Shown here in pieces: positions 30,301-43,800 of a DNA stretch of 64,000 nucleotides. Position 1 is the stretch's first letter; each line of letters starts with the position of its first letter. The translations under genes were made by a program, and so were the position numbers. This DNA comes from Dallia pectoralis (Eukaryota > Chordata > Actinopteri > Esociformes > Umbridae). The notes beneath the pieces are model-generated. The model was not told the DNA's origin, searched no databases, and worked only from the letters and a program-made list of their open reading frames with translations. The stretch covers positions 10,853,734 through 10,917,733 of the forward strand of contig CM055755.1 of the NCBI GenBank assembly GCA_029465975.1. The letters are read 5' to 3'.

Positions 30301-31590
30301 ACATGTGATATAGCATGTCTCACTCCTGTCTACATAAGGACCCACATGTGATATGTCTCACACCTGTCTACATAAGGTCCCACATGTGATATAGCATGTC
30401 TCACTCCTGTCTACATAAGGACCCACATGTGATATGTCTCACACCTGTCTACATAAGAACCCACATGTGATATAGCATGTCTCACACCTGTCTACATAAG
30501 GTCTCACATGTGATATAGCATGTCTCACACCTGTCTACATAAGGACCCACATGTGATATGTCTCACACCTGTCTACATAAGGACCCACATGTGATATAGC
30601 ATGTCTCACACCTGTCTACATAAGGACCCACATGTGATATAGCATGTCTCACACCTGTCTACATAAGGTACCACATGTGATATAGCATGTCTCACACCTG
30701 TCTACATAAGGACCAACATCATGTGATATAGCATGTCTCACACCTGTCTACATAAGGTCCCACATGTGATATAGCATGTCTCACACCTGTCTTCATAAGG
30801 TCCCACATGTGATATAGCATGTCTCACACCTGTCTTCATAGGGTCCCACATGTGATATAGCATGTCTCACTCCTGTCTACATAAGGACCCACATGTGATA
30901 TAGCATGTCTCACACCTGTCTACATAAGGTACCACATGTGATATAGCATGTCTCACACCTGTCTACATAAGGACCCACATCATGTGATATAGCATGTCTC
31001 ACACCTGTCTACATAAGGTCCCACATGTGATATAGCATGTCTCACACCTGTCTACATAAGGTCTCACATGTGATATAGCATGTCTCACACCTGTCTACAT
31101 AAGGTCCCACATGTGATATAGCATGTCTCACACCTGTCTACATAAGGTCCCACATGTGATATAGCATGTCTCACACCTATCTACATAAGGACCCACATGT
31201 GATATAGCATGTCTCACACCTGTCTACATAAGGTCTCACATGTGATATAGCATGTCTCACACCTGTCTACATAAGGTCCCACATGTGATATAGCATGTCT
31301 CACACCTGTCTACATAAGGACCCACATCATGTGATATAGCATGTCTCACACCTGTCTACATAAGGTCTCACATGTGATATAGCATGTCTCACACCTGTCT
31401 ACATAAGGTCCCACATGTGATATAGCATGTCTCACACCTGTCTACATAAGGTCCAACATGTGATATAGCATGTCTCACACCTATCTACATAAGGACCCAC
31501 ATGTGATATAGCATGTCTCACACCTGTCTACATAAGGACCCACATCATGTGATATAGCATGTCTCACACCTGTCTACATAAGGTCCCACA
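24325..31590. repeat. 43-bp Tc1-derived minisatellite, main array (about 170 units)
   Basis: More than 7.2 kb of tandem units with the core CACCTGTCTACATAAGG followed by a variable dinucleotide (GT/GA/AA), CCCACATGTGATATAGCATG and TCT. The main form is 43 bp; frequent variants are 38 bp (AGCAT missing) and 46 bp (ATC added before ATG). Sub-variants (CTCTCTAC, TATCTAC, CTTCATAGGG, GATATCGC) recur in the same order, showing larger block duplications. The last unit runs without a break into a Tc1-like sequence at 31,591. Confidence 0.97.
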
Positions 31591-32246
31591 GTAGACGTCA
31601 GAGCAAAAACCAAGCTACTCTGTCAAGCTAATCAAGTACAATTATTTCTGCGTCGGTCCATAGGATCGTGTTGAGACGTCGGGCGTATTTACATAACCGT
31701 TTTCTTTAGCGTTTAAATTCACAGCTGCATCTTCGAGACATATTACGCAGGATCGCCTGAGACGATTAGAGGATATTTGAGCAACTGCACTGCAGAGAAA
31801 CTTGAAACAATTTACCCTTGCATACGTCCGGGAGTTCTGTGTCCAAAATATGCTCTGTCAGAGTGACCATCAGAGTCACCGATCCTATATAGGTGCTTTA
31901 CGTACAATTCATTGTAGCACATGACTTGGTTTTTGTAGAAATAGGCAACTGTGTGCCATTTAAAATCATGTCAATTGAATTGAATTTACAACAGGTGGGT
32001 TCTAATCAAGTCACATGTTAAAGATGCCCAATGGGAACAGGAAGCACTAACACTCATATGCAAGTATCATAGCAGACTGAATACTTTTTTTTTATTGCAG
32101 AAAAATGAAAAACCTGTATTGCCTGTCATTACATGACATTTTGTGTAGATTGCTGCGGAATAAAAACGATTTAATCAATTTTGGAATAAAGCTGTAAAGA
32201 ACAAAATGAAACCAATTTGAAAGGGTCTGAGTGCCTTCTGAATGAC
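31560..32246 (+). mobile_element. Tc1-like DNA transposon remnant (transposase lost)
   Basis: The left end reads CACCTGTCTACATAAGG, TCCCACAGTAGACG and TCAGAGCAAAAACCAAGC, which I recognise as the region before the transposase of Tc1-like elements common in salmonid-type fish. The right end (about 31,970-32,246) contains ACAACAGGTGGGTTCTAATC, AGACTGAATAC, GTGTAGATTG, AATTTTGGAATAAAGCTGTA and AGGGTCTGAGTGCCTTCTGA, matching the 3' end of the same families as I remember them. The transposase reading frame is missing; the middle (about 31,640-31,900) is diverged. No terminal inverted repeat pair can be seen because the left end has become the tandem array. Family assignment is from recollection. 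Confidence 0.7.
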
Positions 32247-32669
32247 CCCCTGGCCTCAGCCAGCCCCATTGGAATAACCTCCAGTCCAGAGCACGACCTC
32301 ATCTTCTGCATGAGAGCTGTTCTTCCTGGCAAGCAGATTGGCAGAGATTTATCACTGACGGACACGGCACTTTTGTGTGACACTCCACTGATCTCATTAT
32401 GTAGGCACCGTGCTCATTTACATGCATTTGCATATACCATACAGGAAATCTCGACCCCATGACATCATTTCAGATCACCTTTCTGAATCAACGGAGAGGG
32501 TTTAATCAGAAGAGTGTGTTGTTATGGCTTTTTATGTTAACAAGGGGATGTTTTGCTAACACTTAGAACAAATGTAAAACGTGGACCTAATCATTATTAT
32601 TCTGATATAAATTAATAGCATGATAGAGTAACAATATGTAGGCATTATAATATGGCGGAGCTACACACG
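32247..32669. other. Non-coding stretch, nothing recognised
   Basis: AT-rich unique-looking sequence; short frames only. Confidence 0.4.
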
Positions 32670-32850
32670 CTTAACGAGATTGTATTGGTAAGGGGATGAC
32701 CTACACTGTCTTAAAGGGATTCTGTTGGTACGGCGATGACCTACACTGTCTTAAATAATTTGGTTGCTACGGGAATGACCTGCATTGTCTTAAAGGAGTT
32801 TTATTGGTACAGGGAGGACATAGACTGTCTTAAAGGGATTCTGTTTGTAG
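32670..32850. repeat. 40-bp minisatellite, 4.5 diverged units
   Basis: Units begin CTTAAAGGGATTCTGTTGGT and end CGATGACCTACACTGT. Copies differ by several bases each, so the array is old. Confidence 0.88.
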
Positions 32851-33408
32851 GGTTGTAACTCTCTTTCATTTGTGAATGTACCTATCAATTTTTGATTGAC
32901 AGGTTATATGTTTAATATGTTGTTCTGTGTCCATGCCAGACCTCTGCTCCACTGCTTTCAGCTGAACAACTTAACGACCACCCCAGATGGACAACATCAC
33001 TTCCTGCTACCACAGCCTGCCAATGCTCAGAATGACAGTTGCCAAAGGAAACGGAGGGAGAGAGACGAGAGGAACATGGCCCATCGTCCTACACCCCCCC
33101 CCCCAACACCCAAACCCTACAACCACCCCTCTGCGTAATCCCAGACAGTTAAAAAAGTATACATTGCTGGGTATAGACAAGACGACCACTTATCCTGCTT
33201 CAACCCGCCCCTCACTCCCCCTCGCTGTCACTCCCAAAGGGAGAGGTTTGATATTGGCCATGTACCTCAGGAAACTCCCAGGCACCAGGTCAGGCCTCCA
33301 CCAGGCCTCCAGGGTTTGGGCTGTGCTGTGATCCCCTGGCCAGGCTGCTGTATGCGTGTCAGATAATCATGGCTCAACCTTCAAATCCCTGGCAGTCTGT
33401 CCTCATAT
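32851..33408. other. Non-coding stretch, nothing recognised
   Basis: Includes a C10-type homopolymer at about 33,094-33,104. The short frames here show no domain. Confidence 0.4.
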
Positions 33409-33969
33409 TTCATCTATGTTCAATCCTCTGCCTCTAACTCAATCTCCCCTCTACTTCATCTCTATACAATCCTCTGTCTCTATCTCAATCTCACTTCTAC
33501 TTCATCGCTGTTCAATCCTCTGTCTTTAACTCAATCTCCCCTCTACTTCATCTCAGTTCAATCCTCTGTCTCTAACTCAATCTCACCTCTACTTCATCTC
33601 AGTTCAATTCTCTGTCTCTAACTCAATCTCACCTCTACTTCATCTCTGCTCAATCCTCTGCCTCTAACTCAATCTCCCCCTCTACTTCATCTCTATACAA
33701 TCAACTGTCTCTAACTCAATCTCACCTCTACTTCATCGCTGTTCAATCCTCTGTCTTTAACTCAATCTCCCCTCTACTTCATCTCTGTTCATCCTCTGTC
33801 TCTAACTCAACCTCACCTCTACTTCATCGCTGTTCAATCCTCTGTCTCTAACTCAATCTCACCTCTACTTCATCTCTGTTCATCCTCTGTCTCTAACTCA
33901 ATCTCACCTCTACTTCATAACTGTTCAATCCTCTGTCTCTAACTCAATCTCACCTCTACTTCATCTCTG
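33409..33969. repeat. 46-bp pyrimidine-rich minisatellite, about 12 units
   Basis: Unit built from CTACTTCATCTCTGTTCAAT, then CCTCTGTCTCTAACTCAATC and TCACCT. Variants alternate (CATCGCTG or CATCTCTG; CTCCCCT or CTCACCT), indicating two-unit duplications. Confidence 0.92.
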
Positions 33970-34087
33970 CATTTATTTTCCACTCGTGGTCCGGACTGTC
34001 TGGTTTACTGTATGTGGTGGTGCCGAGACTGTAGCTCAGTATTATGGACTGAAAGTTGAAGAATGCTTGTGTTATGTTGATTGGGGA

Positions 34088-34163
34088 ATGTGTGTGTGTG
34101 TGTGCGTGCGTGTGTGTCTCTGTGCGTGCGTGTGTGTCTCTGTGTGTGTGTGTGTCTGTGTGT

Positions 34164-34196
<33 letters not shown>
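34088..34196. repeat. (TG)n microsatellite with TCTC and GCGTGCG variants
   Basis: Interrupted TG run; a GCGTGCGTGTGTGTCTCTGT block is present twice in tandem. Confidence 0.93.
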
Positions 34197-34962
34197 CCAG
34201 AGCTGGAGAGAGTAGTGATAAGTTCTACTCAAGTAGAATCACTGTTACTTTAATTACATTTTAATCAAATAATAAAAGAACAAAATCTTTTGAAAAATCA
34301 GTTTTTTTATGTCCACAACAAACATTTACATTGATAGCAACCAAATGTTGCTAAGATATAGATTTTTTGCGCGTGATCGTTTCCATATGGAAAAAATAAA
34401 CATTTATATTAAAAAGAAAGCCGTCCTCGTGCCTGTTTCTTCCACTCCTTCACCAGACCACATGAGGCCAACAGATATTGTCAGGGAACTCTGGGTAAAC
34501 CTAAAAGGTTCAATTAGAAATTAGCTCGTGACATATCAAATACATTTCCAGACATTTACCGCCGGAGGTTGAGTTCTCCAGATGTGGTTATCAATAAACC
34601 GTTCGCAGGCCACATGTCCAGAGTAGATAAGGTTATGGTCTAACACTGTCAATTCTCTCACGACCTTCAAAGGGAATCCAGTCCACCCTTGTAATGAATT
34701 GCTGTCCGAGGCCCCGAAGTCTCAAGGTTAAGAGCGTTGTCAGAACCACCAGTATCCCGCAGTCGTAATCATTAGCTTAGCCTTGAGATTGCTTCGGGAC
34801 TGGGTCCAGTGCAGTTTAAAAGGCAGGTCTGCAGTCATTTACAGGGACAGTGTCTCTGTGTATAAATATAAATAAACGACATCTTGTTTGACACAAAGAG
34901 GCAAAGATTCCAACCAGGAACCCTGTTCTTTCATGTGACCTTTCGGTCATCAGTGATTAATC

Positions 34963-35231
34963 TGCCTCAGTAGAATGCCTCAGTAGGATGTCTCAGTAGG
35001 ATGTCTCAGTAGGATGCCTCAGTAGGATGCCTCAGTAGGATGTCTCAGTAGGATGCCTCAGTAGGATGCCTCAGTAGGATGCCTCAGTAGGATGTCTCAG
35101 TAGGATGCCTCAGTAGGATGCCTCAGTAGGATGCCTCAGTAGGATGCCTCAGTAGGATGTCTCAGTAGGATGTCTCAGTAGGATGCCTCAGTAGGATGTC
35201 TCAGTAGGATGCCTCAGTAGGATGTCTCAGT
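34963..35231. repeat. 13-bp minisatellite CCTCAGTAGGATG, about 20 units
   Basis: Nearly perfect 13-bp units with two alternating forms, GCCTCAG and GTCTCAG. The array ends at TATCCTACTGAA, an inverted partial copy of the unit. Confidence 0.95.
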
Positions 35232-35268
35232 ATCCTACTGAAACAAACCCAGATGCTCTAAGACCTCA

Positions 35269-35593
35269 GTACTGTAATGTGGTACTGTAATGTATTACTG
35301 TAATGTATTACTGTAATTTAATACTGTAACGTGGTACTGTAATGTAGTACTGTAATGTATTACTGTAATGTAGTACTGTAATATAGCACTGTAATGTATT
35401 ACTGTAATGTAATACTGTAATGTGGTACTGTAATGTATTGTTGTAATGTATTACTGTAATGTAGTAATGTAATGTAGTACTGTAATGTAGTACTGTAATG
35501 CAGTAATGTAATGTAGTACTGTAATGTAGTAATGTAATGTAGTACTGTAATGTAGTAATGTAATGTAGTACTGTAATGTAGTACTATAATGTG
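35269..35593. repeat. 13-bp minisatellite ACTGTAATGTAGT, about 25 units
   Basis: A second 13-bp array starts 38 bp after the previous one but with a different, AT-rich unit. Units vary at GTAG, GTAT and GTGG. Confidence 0.93.
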
Positions 35594-36801
35594 GAAACTG
35601 ACATATTAAAACCAAGGCATCTACAGCTTGATTTTCACAATCACACGCTTAATGATAACGAAATGTTGCTATTCCATCCTTATACGAGTTATCAAACCAA
35701 TGACAGCAATAGTTAAAAGTACCCGTAATGTGACTAATTATAACTCGACAACGTAGCTACAGTTGACGTTCACATCCTGTTGTGATATTGAGAACATGTT
35801 TTTCTAGCAGGTAACGTAAGCTGTATATTTACATGTTTGATCAGCTTGTTGGTTGTCTTACCTACTCTAGCTACGTGTTTTGTCATGTTGAAGGCTTTGT
35901 GTTTGTTTACTCTGAACGACGTCTGTCAGGGGATCGCAGTAAATACTGTGGAGTGTGGACGCTCTGTCGACTTTTCTGTTTACACTGTTAATCAAAAACT
36001 GTTTTGATACAACATTAGTTGTAAGAGTCTTTTTTGTATTTTTAAAACTTTAGTTTATAGCTCAAATATTTATTGGCATATTTTGGGGAACATGTGGGAA
36101 GTTTGAATGGAATCAATATGTTTATATCTCCTACCGTCTCCTGCAAACATATTTTGTGTGTGTGTGTGTGTGTGTCAGTGTGTGTGTGTGTGTGTTACCA
36201 GATCTGGAATTCTGACAGGTTAGAGACAGCTCAGAGTGACAGGCCAGCTTTTACTCTTTCACTCCTTTAGCTTAAAACCAACATGTGTTCAGACCTTGAC
36301 ACACACACACACACACCATCTGACCATGTAAAGCTCTCCCTCACATCTCTCTCATCTTTCTCCCTCTCTCATCTCTTCCCTTCCGCCCTCCCTTCCTCTC
36401 AGGACAGGTTCAGGGTGAGGGCAGAAGAGGGGAGTGAGAGCGGGGAAGGTATTGGTGCCTGAAGCGATGGAATGAGGGAATGGGTGACGGTGGAGGAGGA
36501 GGTGGTGGAGGTGGCGAGTGGGGTGGAATAGATGCCTCGCCAAACCAAGTGCACCAGGGTCATCTAATGAGGTGATATGTTCCCTGGATAACCGACTCTG
36601 ACAGAACAAGCGTTCGCTTGGTGCTCGACCCGACGCCGTGTAGCTAGTGGAAAAGGAGCTGGAGTAAAGGGGGAGGGGAGAGGGGGCTGAACAAAATGTT
36701 GGAGCGACCTTCATCCTACTATGGTTTTACTCAGTGAGCGAGGCTGACGGAGCAGACATCCAGTCATGGAGTCACTTAGTCAAGGACATTAAGAAGTGGA
36801 G
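35594..36801. other. Non-coding stretch
   Basis: No supported gene. Contains short TG (about 36,155-36,195) and CA (36,300-36,317) runs and a purine/pyrimidine-asymmetric part (36,340-36,520) that keeps meaningless frames open. Confidence 0.4.
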
Positions 36802-37235
<434 letters not shown>

Positions 37236-37824
37236 AAATGAGGAAAACACGGTGAATCGGAGAAAAGAGAAACTGAGTAATGTACCAGCGCAGAATGATT
37301 TACAGTCGGGGAGGAAGACAAGAACGAAGCGAGAGAGGGAGGAAGGCGACGCGGGGGGGAGGAAGGGAGGAACACCGTCATGGGCTTACTCACGGCCGAG
37401 GAGGGAGAGATTAAACACATGAGAGGAGAACGAATAGAGAGTGGTTACAGAGAGAGAGAGAGAGAGAGCTCGGGAGTAACTGTGAGGGAGGTGGGTTCAC
37501 ATAGCTAGGCGCGTTTGAAATTTACAGCCCTTGGTCGCTTTAGATAAACGCAGACATTAAAATCATTACCGCCGTGTGTTACGATAAGCCTTCCTCCGTT
37601 GGGGCCAAAGGCCTCTGTTTTATGACTCTTTTATTTAGTAATCTTGAGGTTTCAAGGGTACCAAATCCCCCTACACCTACAGTAACTCTTTGTCTTATCA
37701 GAGACGGCATTGTGCCGTTATTAGTCGGCAAATCATCCAGATAGAAATGCCGGCAGAGATCCGGATCACATGCATTCCCGCTCGTAGTATGGGCAGTCGT
37801 ACAAATGAATAGACACAAGCAGAC

Positions 37825-37860
<36 letters not shown>

Positions 37861-38500
37861 GCGCCTGCATTCGAACATAATCACATGCCCAGACACAGTG
37901 TCTCTATTTACCTTGTAACAATATAATAAAATACGATGAATTGTCTTCAGGGGTTACGCCCTATAAGTGATCACATGACTTTGATTTTCACCTCTCCGTC
38001 TAATTGTACAACTAATGTTTTAGAAATGCAACGTTAATAGAGAAGGGAAACATGTTCTCTGGTGTTAGCACACATAATCAAGAGACAGAGACTGAGTTTA
38101 CGTAATTAACGTATGAGTTGGTTATTCTTTTCATATCTTCATGTGGTCCGTCATCATCATCATCATCCGCTCAAACATTCTCCCGTCGCTCATCCACTTG
38201 ACGACGTTTAACTCACTGGAATGTGTTTGTCAGTTTGTCTGTCATACGGCTTTAATGCCCTCTGAAGAGTCTTCAAGTTCTGACATTCTCCGGCAAGTGG
38301 TTTCTCTGAAAATAAAGAGGTTGAATGTAAAGTTTGAGTCATTTCGACATGGCACTGTACATATTATTACAGGGTCCACACGCTGATATGGAGGAAAAGT
38401 AGTCGCCGTTATCCCGTCGTTATTGAACTGGCTGTCATGACTCCATCTGCAGCAGATTTGAAATGTTTGACATTCTTCTCCGTAACTAAAATGAGCTATA
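37236..38500. other. Non-coding stretch
   Basis: No supported gene. Holds a (CA)n run at about 37,828-37,858 and a short (CAT)n at 38,153-38,165. Confidence 0.4.
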
Positions 38501-39000
38501 NNNNNNNNNNNNNNNNNNNNNNNNNNNNNNNNNNNNNNNNNNNNNNNNNNNNNNNNNNNNNNNNNNNNNNNNNNNNNNNNNNNNNNNNNNNNNNNNNNNN
38601 NNNNNNNNNNNNNNNNNNNNNNNNNNNNNNNNNNNNNNNNNNNNNNNNNNNNNNNNNNNNNNNNNNNNNNNNNNNNNNNNNNNNNNNNNNNNNNNNNNNN
38701 NNNNNNNNNNNNNNNNNNNNNNNNNNNNNNNNNNNNNNNNNNNNNNNNNNNNNNNNNNNNNNNNNNNNNNNNNNNNNNNNNNNNNNNNNNNNNNNNNNNN
38801 NNNNNNNNNNNNNNNNNNNNNNNNNNNNNNNNNNNNNNNNNNNNNNNNNNNNNNNNNNNNNNNNNNNNNNNNNNNNNNNNNNNNNNNNNNNNNNNNNNNN
38901 NNNNNNNNNNNNNNNNNNNNNNNNNNNNNNNNNNNNNNNNNNNNNNNNNNNNNNNNNNNNNNNNNNNNNNNNNNNNNNNNNNNNNNNNNNNNNNNNNNNN
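38501..39000. other. Assembly gap (500 N)
   Basis: Exactly 500 N characters, a fixed-size placeholder. The true length and content are unknown. Confidence 1.
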
Positions 39001-39816
39001 ACAGGAAGCAGGTTCTGGCTAGCTCTGGCTGACTGTTGCGTCGTCATGTGTTCAACAGGTGGGTCATTCTGGCAGCAGCGTAAACACGAGTAAATCCACT
39101 TCACACCTGAGACCCTCAAAAGTTCTTATTTTCATCTCAGAAATATTGCGTCATATGTGGTTTGTCTGTTTAAGCAGATTATTTCTCATCACTTGAGCAG
39201 TTGAGTTGTTACAGTCAATTCCCTTAGAATAGCGGTCACAAGTTTAGCCTCAAACCAATTACGTTCTAGGCAAACTGTTGGAGGGCCCGAACATGGCAAT
39301 AAATCGGTAAAATAACAAACCCAAGATCGTAAACAGGCTATTATTTTCATTGGTGGCTAGTGAGAATAATCTTTGAAAATAAACGGATAAAGCACGAGCT
39401 AGCATGATGCATTGGGCATATTTTCATGTTTAAGCTTGTTTAATTAAGAAAACATTTATTCTGTGTACAAAACAAACAAAGCTAATCACCCTGCACCGCT
39501 TAACAGCACTGTTTGAACTATGGCTGAAACTACATTGAAATCAGATATTTCATTAATGAAAATATGATCCCATTTCTATCTCTTAGGCTTTCCCTGCCGT
39601 TCCACGGGATTTCTCCCGGGGGAGTGACAGTTATACAAATGTATTGACTATGTGGGTTCAGTACCAGAAAATCGTAAAGAAAAAACCTGAAATGTTACCA
39701 TATGCCTTCAGAATACTGTACTTTATCTTCTGTAATGTTTTACTCATTGATGCGCCATCTGAAAAACAAACGTCATCACATTTTCTTAGAAATATCAAAT
39801 TGTATGTGTTGATGAT
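39001..39816. other. Non-coding stretch, nothing recognised
   Basis: AT-rich sequence after the gap with only short meaningless frames. Confidence 0.4.
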
Positions 39817-40236
39817 AGAGACTTAATATTTCCTTCACAGTGACTGTAACACTATTAGAGACTTCCTATTTCCTTCACAGTGACTGTAACACTATTAGAG
39901 ACTTCCTATTTCCTTCACAGTGACTGTAACACTATTAGAGACTTCCTATTTCCTTCACAGTGACTGTAACACTATTAGTGACTTCCTATTTCCTTTACAG
40001 TGACTGTAACACTATTACACTTCCTATTTCCTTTACAGTGACTGTAACACTATTAGACTTCCTATTTCATTTACAGTGACTGTTACACTATAGAGCCTTC
40101 CTATTTCCTTAACAGTGACAGTAACACTATAGAGCCTTCCTATTGCCTTTATAGTGACTATAACACTATTAGAGACTTCCTATTTCCTTTACAGTGACTG
40201 AAACACTATAGAGCCGTTCTATTGTTCTTTTACAGT
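39817..40236. repeat. 40-bp minisatellite, about 10 units
   Basis: Unit AGAGACTTCCTATTTCCTTC followed by ACAGTGACTGTAACACTATT. The first four units are almost identical; later units are diverged and shortened, so the array is youngest at its left side. Confidence 0.93.
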
Positions 40237-40724
40237 GATGGCCATTTGTTGACATGAACTTCACCTAATCAAATGAATCCCAGCAAAATTTGCTGTCCAT
40301 CTCTGTTTAAATAAGCCGTTCCAGATCTACACGGTTCTCTGCTGGACGGTATAATATCCTTGTAAACTCTCCCCCCCAGTAATTTGAGTTAAAATGTAAC
40401 TTTTGCATTATTCAGGTGGGGTGACCTTCTTAGGACGTTAGATTTAGAGCAGGCTGCATTACAGCTCCAAGATTCATTTTTAGAACATTTTATTCATAAT
40501 TAATGTGTGGGTTTTTGGCGGGGAAAATAATGTAGCTAACAAGTCAGCCTGAGGGACATTCTGTTGCTGACTTCTGCCATATCATCTTTTGCGGACAATG
40601 CCGGTTGGCAAAATGATGTTAAATCTTCACCAGGCCACCTCTCTCAAAGCTTTTGGCTTGATGACCGACACGCAGATGGATAACTGATTTAATAGATATA
40701 TTTAAAGTGTTCCCTCAACTCAAG

Positions 40725-40880
40725 GTAACTGTAGGTTTTGTAACCAACAGGTTGGTTTATTTGTTAGTATAAATATTGTGGGTTTGTATTAGTCTTTGAT
40801 AGCTGTAGGTTTTGTAAAGAACAGATGGGTTTATTTGTTAGTATAAATATTGTGGGTTTGTATTAGTCTTTAATAGCTGT
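40725..40880. repeat. Tandem duplication of about 75 bp
   Basis: Two copies of a block containing TTTATTTGTTAGTATAAATA and TTGTGGGTTTGTATTAGTCT, differing at a few bases. Confidence 0.85.
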
Positions 40881-43800
40881 ATTTTTAGAGTCCTGCCCAA
40901 TTTGGGGCTTTTCTTTTCCAGCCAAGACCATTTACAAAATGGGTCTACTCAAGAGAGCATGCCTTTCATAACCAAACTATTTATTAAAACAATAGCCTGT
41001 CAAAACGCAACCCGCCATTCAGTTAATACATAGTGTCGTACTGCATATTTCCCCAGGCTGCCTCTGACTGGTTGCTGCCCAAATCTTGACCCAAAAAGGA
41101 TTTTTTTCACTCTCAACCATTATAATACAGTTATTACAGTTTAACAACAAAACCCTTTCAAAGTGAATGCCTCTCGCTTCCACGGTACTGTTTGTAGTTT
41201 AGTTGTGAACCGGTGCCGTCATCCGCCGCAGTCGTTCCATACGGTTGACCCTTCTGCTGGAGACTGATGTTTCATTTCTTACCATTTCACGGCAGGATTG
41301 ATGTGCCCGGTCGGTACTGCCGCAGTCAAGGCCAACAACTGGGAGGGGGAACCTTGGCGGTCCGAGACGGACGGCCGGAGATATACGAGCCTAACTGCTT
41401 TTTCATTAAGCCCACGGTCATTACGAGGAAGTCCTTTCTTTCTGTCCGCCGGCTTTCACTCATCTCGTTCTTTCCTTCTATTTTTTTTTCTTCTCTGTTT
41501 TCCCTTCAAGGTCAGATCCGTCATTTGGGGTTTTATGAAGGCAGAGATGGAGAGGTGGAGAGGAGGACAGAAGGAGAGGATGGGAGACAGAGAGGTGGAG
41601 AGGAAAGGAGGAGGTGGGGAGGAGGTGCTGAATGAACAGGGGGCTGTGGTTCTGCTCGGCTCTGATCCACCGGTCCTCTAGAGCGACAGGAGGGAGACAC
41701 ATCGTCAGAACCAGACGCTCTCATGGGGAGGTGACGACCCTGTCACATGTGGACTCAGTAAAGGTCAAAGAGTAACTCCTCCCCTAATGGGAAATGCTTC
41801 GCTCTGTGTAACATTCGATTTAACACTAGTCCACCTCTAAATCGTTAGTTTTGGTTATGACACTTCTGTTTTTTTCTATTGGGCAGAAACAGGCTGGATA
41901 TCTCTTTCTCTCTTTCGTTGAAAAAGTACTTTGTACTCTTCTATTATGTTCAGCCAAGGAAAGAACATTGTTTTTGTCAATTGTTCAGGTACGGGGCTCT
42001 GTAGAGCCATCAGCCATTCATTCGTTCATGTCTACACAATCGTTAAATCTTTCTCCCATCTTTCCTCTTTACAACCGGTTCTCCGAGCGCGCACCATCAC
42101 ATTCCCAGCGTATGACTGCAATCCTCCTTGACACTTCTGACATGCTGGCCGGCTTTACGAAATGTTTTATGTTTTTGTGGTCTCAAACAAAGCCTGTAAT
42201 TCAAGCCCCATTTCCCAACCCGGGTCGTTAAGAGCGGGAGACGAGAGGAAAGGGGAGAGGAGGAGTGAAAGGAGAGTCGCTGCTTTATGGGTTAGCATAG
42301 GCGCGTAAATCCTCCGGGTCGTCAGCGGGTTGCGCACAGCCCCGGGTCACCGGAGAAAGGGGGGGGTGCCGCGCCGTGTCATGGGTGCTCCCAGGAATAG
42401 ACTCGAAAAGCCCCCGAAAAATTATCCACCTTCAAAAGGGACTCCCAATCGCTCAGACACACACACACACACACACCGACTTCCGCACCCGTTCTCGCCT
42501 GTTGTTCAATTTTTCCCACCGCATATTTTATTCCCGTTCCTCCTCTGCATGCGGGCAGCACTGTGGGTGACTAGAGGTGCTGAGAGTGGGTGCCATATTG
42601 ATGGACGATCTGGTCTCCGTGTATATTTATGTTATTTTCATGGGCGGGATGAATAATGCATGAGAGACCGCTCTGGTGCCGCGTGAAACAACGGTGTAAA
42701 TCAATAGGTATTCACTTTGGCCGACGTAAATGATATCTCTCATAACCGGAGCTCTCATCTCCCTCTCTATCCCGGGTCTCGCTGATGGAAGGAACGCGGA
42801 CCTCTGCTCCATTACGTCTGCGGCCGAATCGCCACAGCTAATATCACTGAAACACCACACTGAGAAACATGAAGACGGAACGTGTTCATTTCAGGTCCTT
42901 TTTTAAGAGAACGAACCTCCTCCGTTTACAAAACGAAAAGACGAGAAGATTTGTTGGAGATACCACATGACAGAGCGTCGTTTTCTGAACCATCTCAGTG
43001 AAAGTCTTCGCTGGGAGCTGATAGAACAACATTTTCTATAACGTTTCTATAACGTTTTCTATGACAACAGTTTCTATGAACTAGTTGGCTCAGTGTATTG
43101 TTGCCTTTTGTTTCTAAAAGGCAATAGGTCCTTGTGTGGATGTCTGCCACACCTGTTGTTGAGAGACAAAGGTCACGACCTCAGGGGAAGTCGGTGGCCT
43201 GGAGCTTGTGTCTGGGTGGCAGTCTGCTCTGTATATTCCTACTCTAAGTCAAACTGTCTCACCTTTTATTTCCTCGTAATTCCCAGGGATTATCTTTCCT
43301 TTCTTTCTGGTCTCTCTCTCTTTCTCTCTCTCTCTGAGCATTTTACCAGAGGCTGTTGTCCTAATACACCTGGCTTTGGGTCTCAACTTCCTGCATGCCA
43401 ACGTGAAAGATGCACATAATTCACACACGCACAGGCACACACACACACAGTTTTTACACAGGACTGGGGACTTTCTATGGCAGGGAATTACATAAAAGGT
43501 CACTTACTCAGATTCCATTTTAAATTCCCTCCTGCAGTAGCGGGCTGGGAGGCTAAATAAATGGCTTGATTGCCTGTCAGCCCTGGGTATGATTTCTTTG
43601 GATCGCCGTTGGTGTGTTTTTGTTGGAGGTTTTCACACCCTCCTATTAAATCTCCTACTGGAATTTATATTTTAATTCCTTGTCCGGGGTTACGGTCTGT
43701 CGTGATGCTAGCCAGGTTTACTCTTACATTTGGAATGTCAACACTGTGTTAGCCACGTGGTGAAATATGTGTGAACACACTGGATGTGTGTGTTTATTTG

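Noticed and set aside
24325..31590. CRISPR-like array
   Set aside because: Units are contiguous with no unique spacers, and this is a vertebrate genome; it is a minisatellite.
38437..39119. Open frames across the N block
   Set aside because: They consist of undetermined residues from the assembly gap.
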